Shown here: positions 26,859-36,294 of the stretch, in pieces | Layout: each line of letters begins with the position of its first letter | How positions within the stretch are numbered: the stretch's first letter is position 1 | Origin: Chryseobacterium phosphatilyticum | GTDB taxonomy: Bacteria; Bacteroidota; Bacteroidia; Flavobacteriales; Weeksellaceae | Reading direction: 5' to 3' | Assembly: GCF_002899825.2 (NCBI RefSeq) | Contig: NZ_PPED02000001.1 | Location: 682,001 to 746,000 of the forward strand | DNA: 64,000 nt | Program-made: the position numbers and the translations under genes | Notes under the pieces: model-generated | The model's input: the letters and a program-made list of their open reading frames with translations, nothing else | The model's database searches: none | Told to the model about the DNA's origin: nothing

Positions 26859-26893
26859 AAAAAAGCTTTTGAAAAATATTCAAAAGCTTTTTC
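26859..26893 (-). terminator. Terminator after the TonB-dependent receptor
   Basis: AAAAAGCTTTTGAA pairs with TTCAAAAGCTTTTT around a short AT loop, about 70 bases after the receptor stop codon. Confidence 0.75.
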
Positions 26894-26962
26894 TATTTAT
26901 TTTATTCCTTTCAATTATTCAGATTGTCAGAATACTAAAAACATATTAGCAAACAGTGGAAC

Positions 26963-29200
26963 TTAGAGTCTAAAGTTCAGCGTAACATTAAAGAAACGCC
27001 CTGTAAGACGAACCGGAACAGGATACATATAATTGGTATTATAGTCCGTCACCCATTGGTTAGCAATTGTATTATTGATATTAAATGCATTGAAAACCTG
27101 TACTCCCAATGTCAGCTCCTGGAAATTACCCCAAAAACCGGATCTTTTATTTTTATCTTTTGGATCAATAAAAACTTTGGTAAGTCCGATATCTACCCTT
27201 TTGTAAGCCGGTAAAGTTTTTTGATAAGTATATGCTGAATTAAAATCAGGCTGCCCATTGCTGTCAAACATTACAGGGGCTCCCGTAGGTAGTCCCATAG
27301 CATAGACCAACGTCAGATTAACTCTCATCGACGGAAACTGTGGCATATAATCCTGATAGAACATCGCAAATCTGAATCTTTGGTCTGTAGGTCTTGGAAT
27401 ATTTCCTTTTCCGTCAATATTTTCATATACCCTTGCATAACTCGCAGATAACCATGAATCTACTCCCGGAACAAATTCACCAAATAATCTGGTATCGATT
27501 CCATACGCATATCCTTTAGAATTATTCTGTCCTGAGTACCTGATTCTTACATTATCCATATAATAAGGAATCAGATTATCCATCTTTTTATAATAAAGCT
27601 CTGTGGTAAGCTTAAACGGTCTGTCATACATCTGAAACTCATAATCATTAGCAAGAATCAATTGTATGGAACGCTGTGATTTTATATTGGAATTGAAGTT
27701 ACCATCAAGATCTTTAATCTCCTTGTAGAAAGGAGCCTGGTAATAGATCCCCCCTGAAATTTTAAACAACATATCGCTGTCCCAGTCTGGTTTAATGGCA
27801 AACTGCACTCTTGGAGAAAAAATAGTTTCTTTATTAAAACTCCAGTTAGCAACGCGTACTCCGGCATTAACAAATACCTTGCTGGCGCCCCAATAAAACT
27901 TTTGTGAGTATTGTGCATAAGCAGATAATCTTGTAGGCTCTATATTATTTCTCCCTGCGATATAATAAGCCAGTTTAAGATCTCCTGTAGCCCCTGTCCT
28001 CGGATCAATAATCTCTGGTCTCGGAAGACTGTAACCTGCGGAATCAATCAACTTCCATTCATTGGTAAGGTCTTTCAGGTTTTCTTTCTCATATTTAAAC
28101 CCGACTTCAAAGTCTGTATTGACATTCGGAGAAAATTTAGCTCTGAACTGTGTTCCGTAGGTTCTTACGAATAAATCATTTCTGGCATGCTCTATCTGTC
28201 CGCCTGTATCAAATGATGAAACAGGCTCCTTGGTTACGGGATCAAAAGTTTGCAGTTCATATCCTGACTGGATAGAATAATATTCTCTTTCTCTGTTCTG
28301 ATAGGCAAAAGCGTCTAATGTAAATTTCCAGTTATCTGCCGGCTTGTAGTTCACAGAAAATGTACCCATCATATTCTTATACTGGTCATTTTCTTTACCA
28401 TCATACCCGATATTCACGGTAATAGGCTGCTGAAGACTTCCAAACGTTACGCTTTTATATTTGGGAATCATTTCGTAATCATTCTTGGAATAATATCCTA
28501 TGAACGACATGGATAACTTATCATTCACGTGATAATTAAGGTAAGACTGAAAATCCCAATAGGTAGGATTAAAGTCTGTATCTTCTTTTAAAGTATTAAG
28601 AACAAGGTTGGTATTTCTGTATCTTCCGGAAAATAAAGCGGTAAATTTTTTATTTTTTGAAGCTAAGCCTGTCGTAAGCCTTCCTCCAATCAGACTAGCC
28701 TCCCCTGAAACTTCAAATTTTTCAGGTTCACGGTAATAGATATTTAAAGCAGAAGACATTTTATCACCATATCTGGCTTCAAAACCTCCTGCTGAAAAAT
28801 TCACTGTAGAAACCATATCCGGATTGATAATACTCATCCCTTCCTGCTGAGAATTCCTGATCAGGAAAGGTCTGTAAATTTCAATATCATTGATATAGAT
28901 AAGGTTTTCATCATAGTTTCCACCACGTACCATATATTGTGATGACAGCTCAGTATTGGAGTTTACAGAGGGTAACGTTTTCAGAAGTCCTTCAATCCCT
29001 CCACTGATAGAAGCTACTGCTTTAGCCTCTTTTGCTGAAATTTTCACATTGGTAAGGTCGTTGGTTCTTCCGGTTGTTTTTTTCTGGAATACAACTTCCT
29101 CTATATCGGTCACTTTAGTCGTTGCGGTATCTTTTTTCCTCTGTTGGGAAAAGATCATTACTGGCACAATCAGGCTAAGCGGTAAAACTAGTTTTTTCAA
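26963..29200 (-). CDS. TonB-dependent outer-membrane receptor
   Basis: A 745-aa receptor with a Sec signal (ending MIFSQQ). The TonB-box region is DIEEVVFQ (about 32-39), the plug domain follows (about 50-180, including VRGGNYDENLIYINDIE), and the remainder is a 22-stranded beta-barrel ending in the aromatic terminal strand FFNVTLNFRL. It is shorter than SusC proteins and lacks a carboxypeptidase-like N-domain, as in siderophore- or metal-type receptors. The upstream 43-base gap to kdsA contains a 19-bp palindrome that may control it. The ligand is unknown. Confidence 0.9.
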   Translation of the reverse strand: MKKLVLPLSLIVPVMIFSQQRKKDTATTKVTDIEEVVFQKKTTGRTNDLTNVKISAKEAKAVASISGGIEGLLKTLPSVNSNTELSSQYMVRGGNYDENLIYINDIEIYRPFLIRNSQQEGMSIINPDMVSTVNFSAGGFEARYGDKMSSALNIYYREPEKFEVSGEASLIGGRLTTGLASKNKKFTALFSGRYRNTNLVLNTLKEDTDFNPTYWDFQSYLNYHVNDKLSMSFIGYYSKNDYEMIPKYKSVTFGSLQQPITVNIGYDGKENDQYKNMMGTFSVNYKPADNWKFTLDAFAYQNREREYYSIQSGYELQTFDPVTKEPVSSFDTGGQIEHARNDLFVRTYGTQFRAKFSPNVNTDFEVGFKYEKENLKDLTNEWKLIDSAGYSLPRPEIIDPRTGATGDLKLAYYIAGRNNIEPTRLSAYAQYSQKFYWGASKVFVNAGVRVANWSFNKETIFSPRVQFAIKPDWDSDMLFKISGGIYYQAPFYKEIKDLDGNFNSNIKSQRSIQLILANDYEFQMYDRPFKLTTELYYKKMDNLIPYYMDNVRIRYSGQNNSKGYAYGIDTRLFGEFVPGVDSWLSASYARVYENIDGKGNIPRPTDQRFRFAMFYQDYMPQFPSMRVNLTLVYAMGLPTGAPVMFDSNGQPDFNSAYTYQKTLPAYKRVDIGLTKVFIDPKDKNKRSGFWGNFQELTLGVQVFNAFNINNTIANQWVTDYNTNYMYPVPVRLTGRFFNVTLNFRL

Positions 29201-29207
29201 AAGAAAT

Positions 29208-29226
29208 ATTTTAGAATTTCTAAAAT
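29208..29226. promoter_or_regulatory. Perfect 9-1-9 palindrome before the TonB receptor
   Basis: ATTTTAGAA-T-TTCTAAAAT lies 8 bases upstream of the receptor start, in the gap after kdsA. It could be an operator of a Fur-like repressor (its TTTAGAA half recurs at 1730) or, as RNA, a weak AT-rich hairpin between the two genes. Confidence 0.4.
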
Positions 29227-29243
29227 TAATGTTTTTTTAACAA

Positions 29244-30053
29244 TTACAAAATGGATTCTCTAATTCTTGTTAATTTTTGTAGTAAATCTTCTAATAAATC
29301 CAGTCTTAACATATTGGCACCATCAGATAATGCTGTTTCTGGCGTAGGGTGCGTTTCAATAAAAAGGCCGTCTGCTCCTACCGCAATTCCTGCTTTAGCA
29401 ACAGTTTCGATAAGTTCCGGTCTTCCTCCTGTAACCCCGGAGTTCTGGTTAGGTTGCTGTAAAGAGTGAGTAACATCCAGAATAACAGGTGCATATTCTC
29501 TCATTGTCGGAATTCCTCTATAATCTACGATAAGATCTGTATATCCGAAAGAGTTCCCTCTCTCAATAATAGCAACTTTCTGGTTATCAGAATCCGTAAC
29601 TTTCTGAACGGCAAACTTCATGGCTTCCGGAGAAAGAAACTGTCCCTTTTTCAGGGTAACACACTTTCCGGTTTTTGCAGCTGCCACCAGTAAATCTGTC
29701 TGACGTACCAAAAATGCCGGAATCTGAAGAACATCTACATATTGAGCTGCCAATGCGGCGTGCTCATTTTCATGAATATCTGTCGTCGTAGGAATATTGA
29801 AAGTCTCTCCTACTTTTTTAAGGATTTCAAGAGATTTTTCTTCACCAATAGAAGTAAAAGAATCTACACGGCTTCTGTTAGCCTTTTTGAAACTTCCTTT
29901 GAAAATATAGGGAATATTATATTTATCTGTAATCGTAATAACTTTTTCAGCAATTCTCAATGCCATATCTTCTCCTTCAATAATACAAGGACCGGCAATA
30001 AGGAAAAAGTTTTTTGAATCTTTGTGCGAAATATTATCTAAATACTGAATCAT
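29244..30053 (-). CDS. kdsA: 3-deoxy-8-phosphooctulonate synthase
   Basis: A 269-aa cytosolic enzyme condensing arabinose 5-phosphate with phosphoenolpyruvate to KDO 8-phosphate for lipopolysaccharide core. The family N-terminus FFLIAGPCIIEGED (about 16-29), KGSFKKANRSR (about 53-63), the TDIHE metal-site stretch near 98, ERGNSFGY (about 167) and the GGRPELIETVA and THPTPE segments near 211-239 are all present. The metal-type cysteine is in AGPC. Length is normal. kdsB, the next-but-one KDO enzyme, is at 53933. Confidence 0.96.
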   Translation of the reverse strand: MIQYLDNISHKDSKNFFLIAGPCIIEGEDMALRIAEKVITITDKYNIPYIFKGSFKKANRSRVDSFTSIGEEKSLEILKKVGETFNIPTTTDIHENEHAALAAQYVDVLQIPAFLVRQTDLLVAAAKTGKCVTLKKGQFLSPEAMKFAVQKVTDSDNQKVAIIERGNSFGYTDLIVDYRGIPTMREYAPVILDVTHSLQQPNQNSGVTGGRPELIETVAKAGIAVGADGLFIETHPTPETALSDGANMLRLDLLEDLLQKLTRIRESIL

Positions 30054-30242
30054 TTTGTTGTAATTAAAAAGTTCAGTAAAAATACTGAGAAAGTTTTAGA
30101 AATGGAAATTATTTGAAGTGAGAGTATGTGGTTTTACTGTTTTAAAAAAGATAATTGTCATATTTTAATTAGGCTCCATTTTTACTAATTTAAATTTTAG
30201 AAATAATCATCAATACATTTTTACCATATTTTTCAACATTCA

Positions 30243-30268
30243 GTTTGTCATTCTGAAAGAATTTAAAC
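30243..30268. repeat. Fragment of a dispersed intergenic repeat (TCATTC-type)
   Basis: GTTTGTCATTCTGAAAGAA and the following TTTAAAC have the look of the short TGTCATTCnGAAGGAA repeats common in Bacteroidota intergenes. A second related copy, in the other orientation, is at 43611-43641. Confidence 0.4.
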
Positions 30269-30357
30269 ACTTTATGGTATAATATCTGGGCAGATTTATG
30301 ATTGAAACAACAAAAATTGCGGATAGCTTAAACGGAATTTTGATTTAAACGAAAGAA

Positions 30358-30371
30358 CGGGCTAAAGCCCG
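30358..30371. repeat. REP-like palindrome CGGGCTAAAGCCCG
   Basis: Palindromic core GGGCTAAAGCCC, preceded by an AATTTTGATT-type spacer and followed by TCCTATT. The same core and flanks recur at 43794-43844, which marks a dispersed repeat family. It may also act as a weak terminator for the DUF1697 gene. Confidence 0.55.
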
Positions 30372-30403
30372 CTCCTATTATTTTTTTTTATTTTAGATGG
30401 GAA

Positions 30404-30931
30404 CTACTCCATCTTTTTCAAAATCTTTTCAAACGTATTGACATTCCTGCTGGTAAAGTGATCTTTAAGACTTTTCTTTCCTAAAACTTTTCCAAAGGTA
30501 GAATCTAAAGTATTCCCTTTCGGAACCTGCCAGTAAAATATATTATCTACAATTTCTGCCTTTTCATTTTCTGCCTGGGCTGCTTTCTGAAACTCTTCCA
30601 TCAGAACTTTTTCTACACCCGGAATACCGACAAAACTATAAATATGGAGGCTTTCATTCTTTTCAAAAGGAATACTGTTCCAGAACACCTCTGTCTCTGC
30701 CTTAGATTTCACAAATAAAAAAGCTTCGTAAGAAAAGTGTTCCGACATCGCTTGTTCAAGGATTGCTTTTAATTCATCACCTTTTTTTTCTGAAGAGAAA
30801 ACAATATTTCCGGAAGCCAAAATCGAGCTCACCTCTTTCATTCCGGCATCTTTAAAGACCTGGCAGACATCGGCCATTTTCATATTGGTTCCTTTTACAT
30901 TAACACCACGGAGAAAAGCACAGTATTTCAT
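30404..30931 (-). CDS. DUF1697 protein
   Basis: A 175-aa cytosolic protein starting with the family signature AFLRGVNVKGTNMKM (about 5-19), followed by VSSILASGNIVFSS (about 35-48). DUF1697 (PF08002) proteins are widespread, and their function is unknown. The middle and C-terminal half (about 85-175) shows the family's VFWNSIPF and FGKVLGKKSLKDHFTSRN segments. It is a single gene between kdsA and the membrane glycosyltransferase-like gene, with nothing in the context that suggests a role. Confidence 0.9.
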   Translation of the reverse strand: MKYCAFLRGVNVKGTNMKMADVCQVFKDAGMKEVSSILASGNIVFSSEKKGDELKAILEQAMSEHFSYEAFLFVKSKAETEVFWNSIPFEKNESLHIYSFVGIPGVEKVLMEEFQKAAQAENEKAEIVDNIFYWQVPKGNTLDSTFGKVLGKKSLKDHFTSRNVNTFEKILKKME

Positions 30932-30970
30932 AAGTTGGAAAGTTTTAAGTTGGAGAGTAGTAGAATGAGG
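30932..30970. repeat. Degenerate purine-rich repeat (AAGTTGGAA words)
   Basis: AAGTTGGAAAG and AAGTTGGAGAG words follow one another just upstream of the DUF1697 start. They resemble the GCTGGAAG words at 59329-59448. Confidence 0.35.
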
Positions 30971-31003
30971 TGATTCTTTCTGATTTTAATAGTCTTTAAT
31001 TTT

Positions 31004-32497
31004 TTAATCAATTCTAATGTATAGATTATAGTCTGTTCCGGAAGGTTTCAAATGATAAATTTTTTCAAGAATTTTGTGATCACTTTTCAAATGATCTTTT
31101 ACTCTGAACTCCTTTAAAACCCTATAATGAGTCTGGTAATAAAAAGCTTCGGTATTATTTCCTTCATACAGATTCTTATAAGAAAGCAGGTATTTGGGTT
31201 TTCGGTTTTTTACCGTATTGATCCAATAGTTCTTTTTATCTTTTTTGATTTCTTCCTGAATTTGCCTGTCTACCAATCCTACCTCATCAATGGTTTTTAG
31301 TCCGGAAAAATAAGGCACATAACCAGCCGGTTCCAATAAAATCCATTGATTTTTATCTTTTTCATATTGGTTTAAAAATACTCCGATGGTTCTGCGGTAA
31401 TTCCACTCTCCATTTCCGGTTGCAATGGCATGAATCGTTTGAAAAGCAAGCATGGGAAGAATATAAAATATAATCAACATTGACAACCATAGATTTCTCT
31501 TCACTTTCTGCTCCAGTACAAATATCAGTACAGGTACAAAAAGGAGAAGCTGCGGAACCCAGTAGTACCAATCAAACAAGCTTTTCTGAGAGATAAAAAT
31601 AATCTGCTTTGTCCATCCGAAAATGAAGATGATCCACAGAAAATAATTCCTGCTTTGTCTTTGTCTCACCAGATAAATGAAGCAAAGCAATTCAAAAATC
31701 AATACAATAACGGTTACTGGATTAAAATTACCGGGTACTTTCAGCATTCCCCAAAAGTTTCCAAAACTTATCAGAAAATAATTGATATTTTGCTGAAGGG
31801 TAAAACTTTGTTCATACAATAATTTCTTTGCCGTAATGGTATTATTAACAAGCTCTCCAAAGTAAAACCAGTTAAATGCAACCGTTAGTAAAACACCCCA
31901 GACACCGCCGAATACATAGTTCCATCTGATTTTTTTATTCCAGAATAGATCAACAAGAAATACAATTCCTAAGAAAATTACCGTATCAATTCTTGTAAAC
32001 ATAATCAAAACAGGGAAAAATGCCAATACCCATTTTTTACCTTTATGAAATCCATAATATAGCAGGCACATCTCCAGAAAAAACAGGATCCCATACTCCA
32101 TTCCGAGAATAGAAATTTTAATGGACGGCGGCAGAATTCCTATTAAAAATATAAAAACAGCCTTTTGTAAAGGATTTTTAAGAACCAAATGAGAGAGCAA
32201 CAAAGTGCCAATGGTGAACAGAATTGAATTGAAAATTAAAAGGGGTTCAATAAAGTTTTCTTTGCCAAAAATCAGATTGAAAAGATAGGACACAAAAACA
32301 TATAAATGAGTCGTAGAAGCTGATATCTTAGTATCACCATTGAAACCAATCACTCCGTAATCCAATAAGTTCTGAGCAACTCTCCAGGTAATAAAAGCAT
32401 CTTCCTGAATATAATGTGTCAATAAAAAAAGAAGTTTAAAAACAACCGTAAAAACGACCGCATAAATTGGGAACTTTTTGTTCTTTGTGTCAACCAT
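31004..32497 (-). CDS. GT-C type membrane glycosyltransferase-like protein
   Basis: A 497-aa inner-membrane protein with about 10-12 predicted helices over residues 10-390 and a soluble C-terminal tail (about 400-497). The first periplasmic loop has QEDAFITWRVAQNL (about 31-44), with acidic and arginine residues in the place expected for the catalytic Asp of GT39/ArnT-like enzymes. Such proteins use polyprenyl-phosphate sugars for envelope or protein glycosylation. It lies upstream of DUF1697 and downstream of the DUF2723 gene on the same strand, each with its own spacing. Specificity is unknown. Confidence 0.7.
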   Translation of the reverse strand: MVDTKNKKFPIYAVVFTVVFKLLFLLTHYIQEDAFITWRVAQNLLDYGVIGFNGDTKISASTTHLYVFVSYLFNLIFGKENFIEPLLIFNSILFTIGTLLLSHLVLKNPLQKAVFIFLIGILPPSIKISILGMEYGILFFLEMCLLYYGFHKGKKWVLAFFPVLIMFTRIDTVIFLGIVFLVDLFWNKKIRWNYVFGGVWGVLLTVAFNWFYFGELVNNTITAKKLLYEQSFTLQQNINYFLISFGNFWGMLKVPGNFNPVTVIVLIFELLCFIYLVRQRQSRNYFLWIIFIFGWTKQIIFISQKSLFDWYYWVPQLLLFVPVLIFVLEQKVKRNLWLSMLIIFYILPMLAFQTIHAIATGNGEWNYRRTIGVFLNQYEKDKNQWILLEPAGYVPYFSGLKTIDEVGLVDRQIQEEIKKDKKNYWINTVKNRKPKYLLSYKNLYEGNNTEAFYYQTHYRVLKEFRVKDHLKSDHKILEKIYHLKPSGTDYNLYIRID

Positions 32498-32551
32498 TAT
32501 GTATTTTTAAATTTCACAAATATAATCTTAAAAATCAGGATTCCCAATAAT

Positions 32552-32578
32552 AAAAAAACGGAACCGAAGTTCCGTTTT
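32552..32578 (-). terminator. Terminator after DUF2723 with UUCG tetraloop
   Basis: AAAACGGAAC (32555-32564) pairs with GTTCCGTTTT (32569-32578). On the minus strand the loop is TTCG and a T-run follows, 9 bases after the DUF2723 stop codon. Confidence 0.85.
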
Positions 32579-32586
32579 AATGTGTG

Positions 32587-35500
32587 TTATTGTGTTGCTT
32601 TGATAATGGCTGAAGTGATCTGGTCTTCTTTTTCTTTTGAATAAGTAGAATCAAAAGGCTCCATAACATCAAACATATATTGGTAGAAAGGGGTGATTTT
32701 CTGAACCTCTTCAGATTCTTTCATCGCTTTCTCTTTCCCCATCTGCTGCAGATCTTTTACAAAAGCATTGAATTTTTTATCAATCGGCTCAATCGACTTT
32801 ATCAGATAAGCATATGCTTTTTCTTTTTGTCCGATCTTAGTATAAGCGTCGGTAACGGCTGCCACAACAAGAGAATATTCCATTGGTTTTGTTCTCATTT
32901 GTCTTCTCAGGTAACTTTGATCTGCTTTTGAAAGGCTGAAATAATAGTCATATTCTTCAAAAATACCTTTTTTAAGCACCTCCGCCAGCTGAAGACCTTT
33001 CTGCTCCTGACCGGCAATGATATATCCTGATACGATAGAGCTTAGTGAACGCGGATCGTTATATTTTTCAGCAGGAATTTCTTTTGCCGCAAGATCAAGC
33101 AATTCTATCGCTTTCGCTTTTTGACCATTTAATGCCAGTGCTGAAGCCGCTCTGCTTGCAGACATTCTATAGCTTATAATATTGGATGTAGCCGTTTCGT
33201 CAAAATGAGAGTTTAAGTCTTTAAAGTTCCCCCATCTGAAGTTTTTCACCACATTATAAAGAGAATTGGCGTCTACTCTTCCCATATCACCATCAGCAGT
33301 CTGAGGAGTATGGATAGGAATTAACCTGTAGCTGAAACCATCAAACTGAAGATATTCATTTAGGTAGAAAATATTTTCGTTGTCATAGATTCCTCCTGAA
33401 GAGAAGTTAATCGGACGTTTCCAGTCAAAGTTTGCCAACATATCCAATAAGATCAGATTGTTTTTATACAATGTATTCCCTTTGTAAGTAATCATAATCT
33501 GATTTACCACATTCGGAAGGTCTGACTGATTGATGATCCCTGCTTTCAATGCATTTTCCTTATTGACAGGAAGGATAAATTTGTTTACAGGAAGAATATT
33601 GTATTTTTCATATTTCTCTTCTCCGAAATACATTTTCAACAGTTGATCTTTTTCAGGAGACTTGAATTTAATAAAGTCTAAAGCTTGTTTCAATGTCATT
33701 GAATCCTGAGTAAGATACTTTTTGAATGACTGGAATTCGGTTTCAGGAGCTCCCTGCTCTTTCAACATAGAAAAAACGCCTTCCCAATCTTCTTTCTTCA
33801 TCATATAGATCTGGTCATTAACCCCATCTCTGTAATCTTCGTGAGTCAATTGACTTGGGATTCCCATCGCATTATATGTTCTTCTTTTCACCTGATCCAG
33901 GTTCCATGGCGTTGAAGCCAATGTGAAGTTAACTACTTTCACATCATCTCTGAATCTTTCGGTTTCCTGAATCGCCCAAACCGGATAGGTATCATTATCT
34001 CCATAAACGAATAAAATATCGTTTTTCGGTAATGATTTCAATACAGAATATGCATAATCATAGGCAGTATATCTGTTGCTTCTGTCGTGTACATTATAGT
34101 TCTGGAAGCCCATCATAAATGGTACTCCTAACAATACAACCCCTAAAGCGATATTAGCTCCGTTGGATTTAATTTTAGATTGTAAGAACCATAAAATAGC
34201 ACCTGCTCCCAATCCGATCCAAATCGCAAATGCGTAGAATGAACCCACCATGGCATAATCTCTTTCTCTTGGTTCAAAAGGCTTTACTCCTGTATAGAAA
34301 ATAATTCCGACACTTGTTATAATAAACAAAGATAGTAACGCGTAGAATCTTCCGAAGTCTCTGTTCAATTGGAAAAAGAATCCGATCAAACCTAAAATTA
34401 ATGGAAGAAAGAAAAATTTCACTGTACTTTCATTCTTGAATTTTGCAGGCATTTTATCCTGATTCCCAACATTCACATTGTCAATAAAAGGAATACCTGA
34501 AATCCAGTTTCCATTGGTGCTTTCCATATTTCCTTCAAGGTCGTTCTGTCTTCCTACGAAGTTCCACATCAGATATCTCACAAAATAATATCCATTCTGG
34601 AAAGAAATAAAATAATCCATATTCTGAAGAAGCGAAGGCTTCTGAACATTGATCAGGTTATAAGGTTTTACCTTTAAATAATCAGCAGCTGTTATCGATT
34701 TGTCTTCATACTTTGTTCTTAACTCATCGAAAATCTGCTTAGCCTGGGGATTGTCTGCCACATCTTCATTCGCATAATTGAATGTAAAATCAGGAGCTCC
34801 GTACATTGAAATGTAGTTTGCCATTACACTTTTATCCTCATTAAACATTCTTGGCATAAGACTTATCTGAGACTTACTGAAAACATAATTGAAACGGTCT
34901 CCGGTTTTTCTATAGGTTCCGGTTTTCTCATCTTTCTCAAAGATCTCCCCGGTTTTTTGTGTTTTGAAACTTCCGTCCTCATTCTTTTCAATTCCGTTTG
35001 CATCAAGGAATGCGGTATAGTTTTGCCCATAAATTGTTGGCCAGTCACCATACTGCTCTCTGTTATAATAATCCAGCATACCAATTGCTGTATCCGGATC
35101 GTTAAGATTCATTGGAGGATTAGCATTTGCTCTGATCGGAATAACCATCCAGCAAGAGAAACCAATAATCATAAATACCACAGATAAGGCCATCGTCTGA
35201 TATAGTTTCTTCTGAGTCTTTTTTGCATATTTAATAATAAAATAGCAGATACCTGTCATCAGAATAAACGCTGCAATGGTTCCGGAATGGAAAGGAAGCC
35301 CAAGACCATTGACAAAGAAAATTTCCAATCTTCCAAACATGGTCATGATTAAAGGGAAAATAATTTTAAAAACAACAATTAGAATTCCCAATGTAATCAG
35401 ATTTGCCCAGATAAAGTTTTTCCAGGTAAACTTATAATTTCTTGCATAGTACACAAGACATACCATAGGAGTTGCGAGCATACACATCATGTGTACCCCA

Positions 35501-36072
35501 ACTGAAAGTCCTAAAATGAAGAAAATAAGAATAATCCATCTTTCACTGTCTGCCGCCTGATACTCATTTTCCCATTTCGTAATCAACCAGACCAAAAGAG
35601 CAATGAACATTGAAGCCATCGAATAAACTTCTCCTTCTACTGCAGAGAACCAGAAGGTATCTGAGAATGTAAAGCACAAGGCTCCTACTGCTCCCGCAAA
35701 TAAAATAGAAATTTCCTGATGTTTAGTAATTTCTTCAAAATCTTTGTTTAACAATCTTCTCACCAGGTGAGTAATCGTCCAGAACAAAAATAAAATAGTC
35801 AGCGCACTGAACAATGCAGACATCGCGTTGATTACGATGGAATAATTTTCGCCGTTTCCCAAAGCAAACATGGCTGCTACAGCACCCACGATCTGGAATA
35901 AAGCCGCTCCGGGAGCATGCGTTACTTCAAGTTTTACTGCAGAAGAAATGTACTCTCCACAATCCCAGAAACTGAAATTGGGTTCTATTGTGGACAAGTA
36001 CGTGAAAAACGCAATGACGAAAATCACCCATCCTAAAACGGTGTTCCATTGCCTAAAAGTCCAATTTTTCAT
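32587..36072 (-). CDS. DUF2723 membrane protein, probable GT117-type glycosyltransferase
   Basis: A 1161-aa protein. About 11-13 transmembrane helices occupy residues 10-330 and again about 545-660, with large periplasmic segments between. The N-terminal loop FWDCGEYISSAVKLEVTHAP (about 36-55) holds the acidic residue and conserved motif of DUF2723 (PF11028), the family of human TMEM260, an O-mannosyltransferase. The C-terminal third is soluble and includes TPR-like helices near 970-1090 (ALNGQKAKAIELLDLAA). Role inferred: mannose or other sugar transfer to exported proteins in the periplasm. It is typical of Bacteroidota and stands as a single gene. Confidence 0.85.
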   Translation of the reverse strand: MKNWTFRQWNTVLGWVIFVIAFFTYLSTIEPNFSFWDCGEYISSAVKLEVTHAPGAALFQIVGAVAAMFALGNGENYSIVINAMSALFSALTILFLFWTITHLVRRLLNKDFEEITKHQEISILFAGAVGALCFTFSDTFWFSAVEGEVYSMASMFIALLVWLITKWENEYQAADSERWIILIFFILGLSVGVHMMCMLATPMVCLVYYARNYKFTWKNFIWANLITLGILIVVFKIIFPLIMTMFGRLEIFFVNGLGLPFHSGTIAAFILMTGICYFIIKYAKKTQKKLYQTMALSVVFMIIGFSCWMVIPIRANANPPMNLNDPDTAIGMLDYYNREQYGDWPTIYGQNYTAFLDANGIEKNEDGSFKTQKTGEIFEKDEKTGTYRKTGDRFNYVFSKSQISLMPRMFNEDKSVMANYISMYGAPDFTFNYANEDVADNPQAKQIFDELRTKYEDKSITAADYLKVKPYNLINVQKPSLLQNMDYFISFQNGYYFVRYLMWNFVGRQNDLEGNMESTNGNWISGIPFIDNVNVGNQDKMPAKFKNESTVKFFFLPLILGLIGFFFQLNRDFGRFYALLSLFIITSVGIIFYTGVKPFEPRERDYAMVGSFYAFAIWIGLGAGAILWFLQSKIKSNGANIALGVVLLGVPFMMGFQNYNVHDRSNRYTAYDYAYSVLKSLPKNDILFVYGDNDTYPVWAIQETERFRDDVKVVNFTLASTPWNLDQVKRRTYNAMGIPSQLTHEDYRDGVNDQIYMMKKEDWEGVFSMLKEQGAPETEFQSFKKYLTQDSMTLKQALDFIKFKSPEKDQLLKMYFGEEKYEKYNILPVNKFILPVNKENALKAGIINQSDLPNVVNQIMITYKGNTLYKNNLILLDMLANFDWKRPINFSSGGIYDNENIFYLNEYLQFDGFSYRLIPIHTPQTADGDMGRVDANSLYNVVKNFRWGNFKDLNSHFDETATSNIISYRMSASRAASALALNGQKAKAIELLDLAAKEIPAEKYNDPRSLSSIVSGYIIAGQEQKGLQLAEVLKKGIFEEYDYYFSLSKADQSYLRRQMRTKPMEYSLVVAAVTDAYTKIGQKEKAYAYLIKSIEPIDKKFNAFVKDLQQMGKEKAMKESEEVQKITPFYQYMFDVMEPFDSTYSKEKEDQITSAIIKATQ

Positions 36073-36233
36073 AGTATTAAATCAATTATGCGAAAATAGG
36101 GCTTTTATATTATTTTATGTTGTTTTTAACAAAATTTAAAAAAATGGCGTGGTATTTGCGATTATACTGGTGCTAAAACTGTAAACTCGAAAATAAGTTT
36201 TTATAAAACGAGCCCCTAGAAATCAAACAAAAG

Positions 36234-36264
36234 TTTAGTAATTATTTATTTTTTTGTATTTTTG
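36234..36264 (+). promoter_or_regulatory. Promoter for the cysteine-synthase-like gene
   Basis: TTTAG (36234-36238), an 18-nt spacer and TATTTTTG (36257-36264) approach the Bacteroidota consensus, with the ATG at 36295. Confidence 0.5.
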
Positions 36265-36294
36265 CAGTCAGATTTTTATTGAAAATAACAAATA

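Larger units (their letters stand above)
30054..30403. other. 350-base gap with repeat fragments
   Basis: No gene seen. It contains a TTTGTCATTCTGAAAGAAT fragment (30243-30268) of a dispersed repeat type and the palindrome CGGGCTAAAGCCCG (30358-30371). Otherwise it is plain AT-rich DNA upstream of kdsA. Confidence 0.5.
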
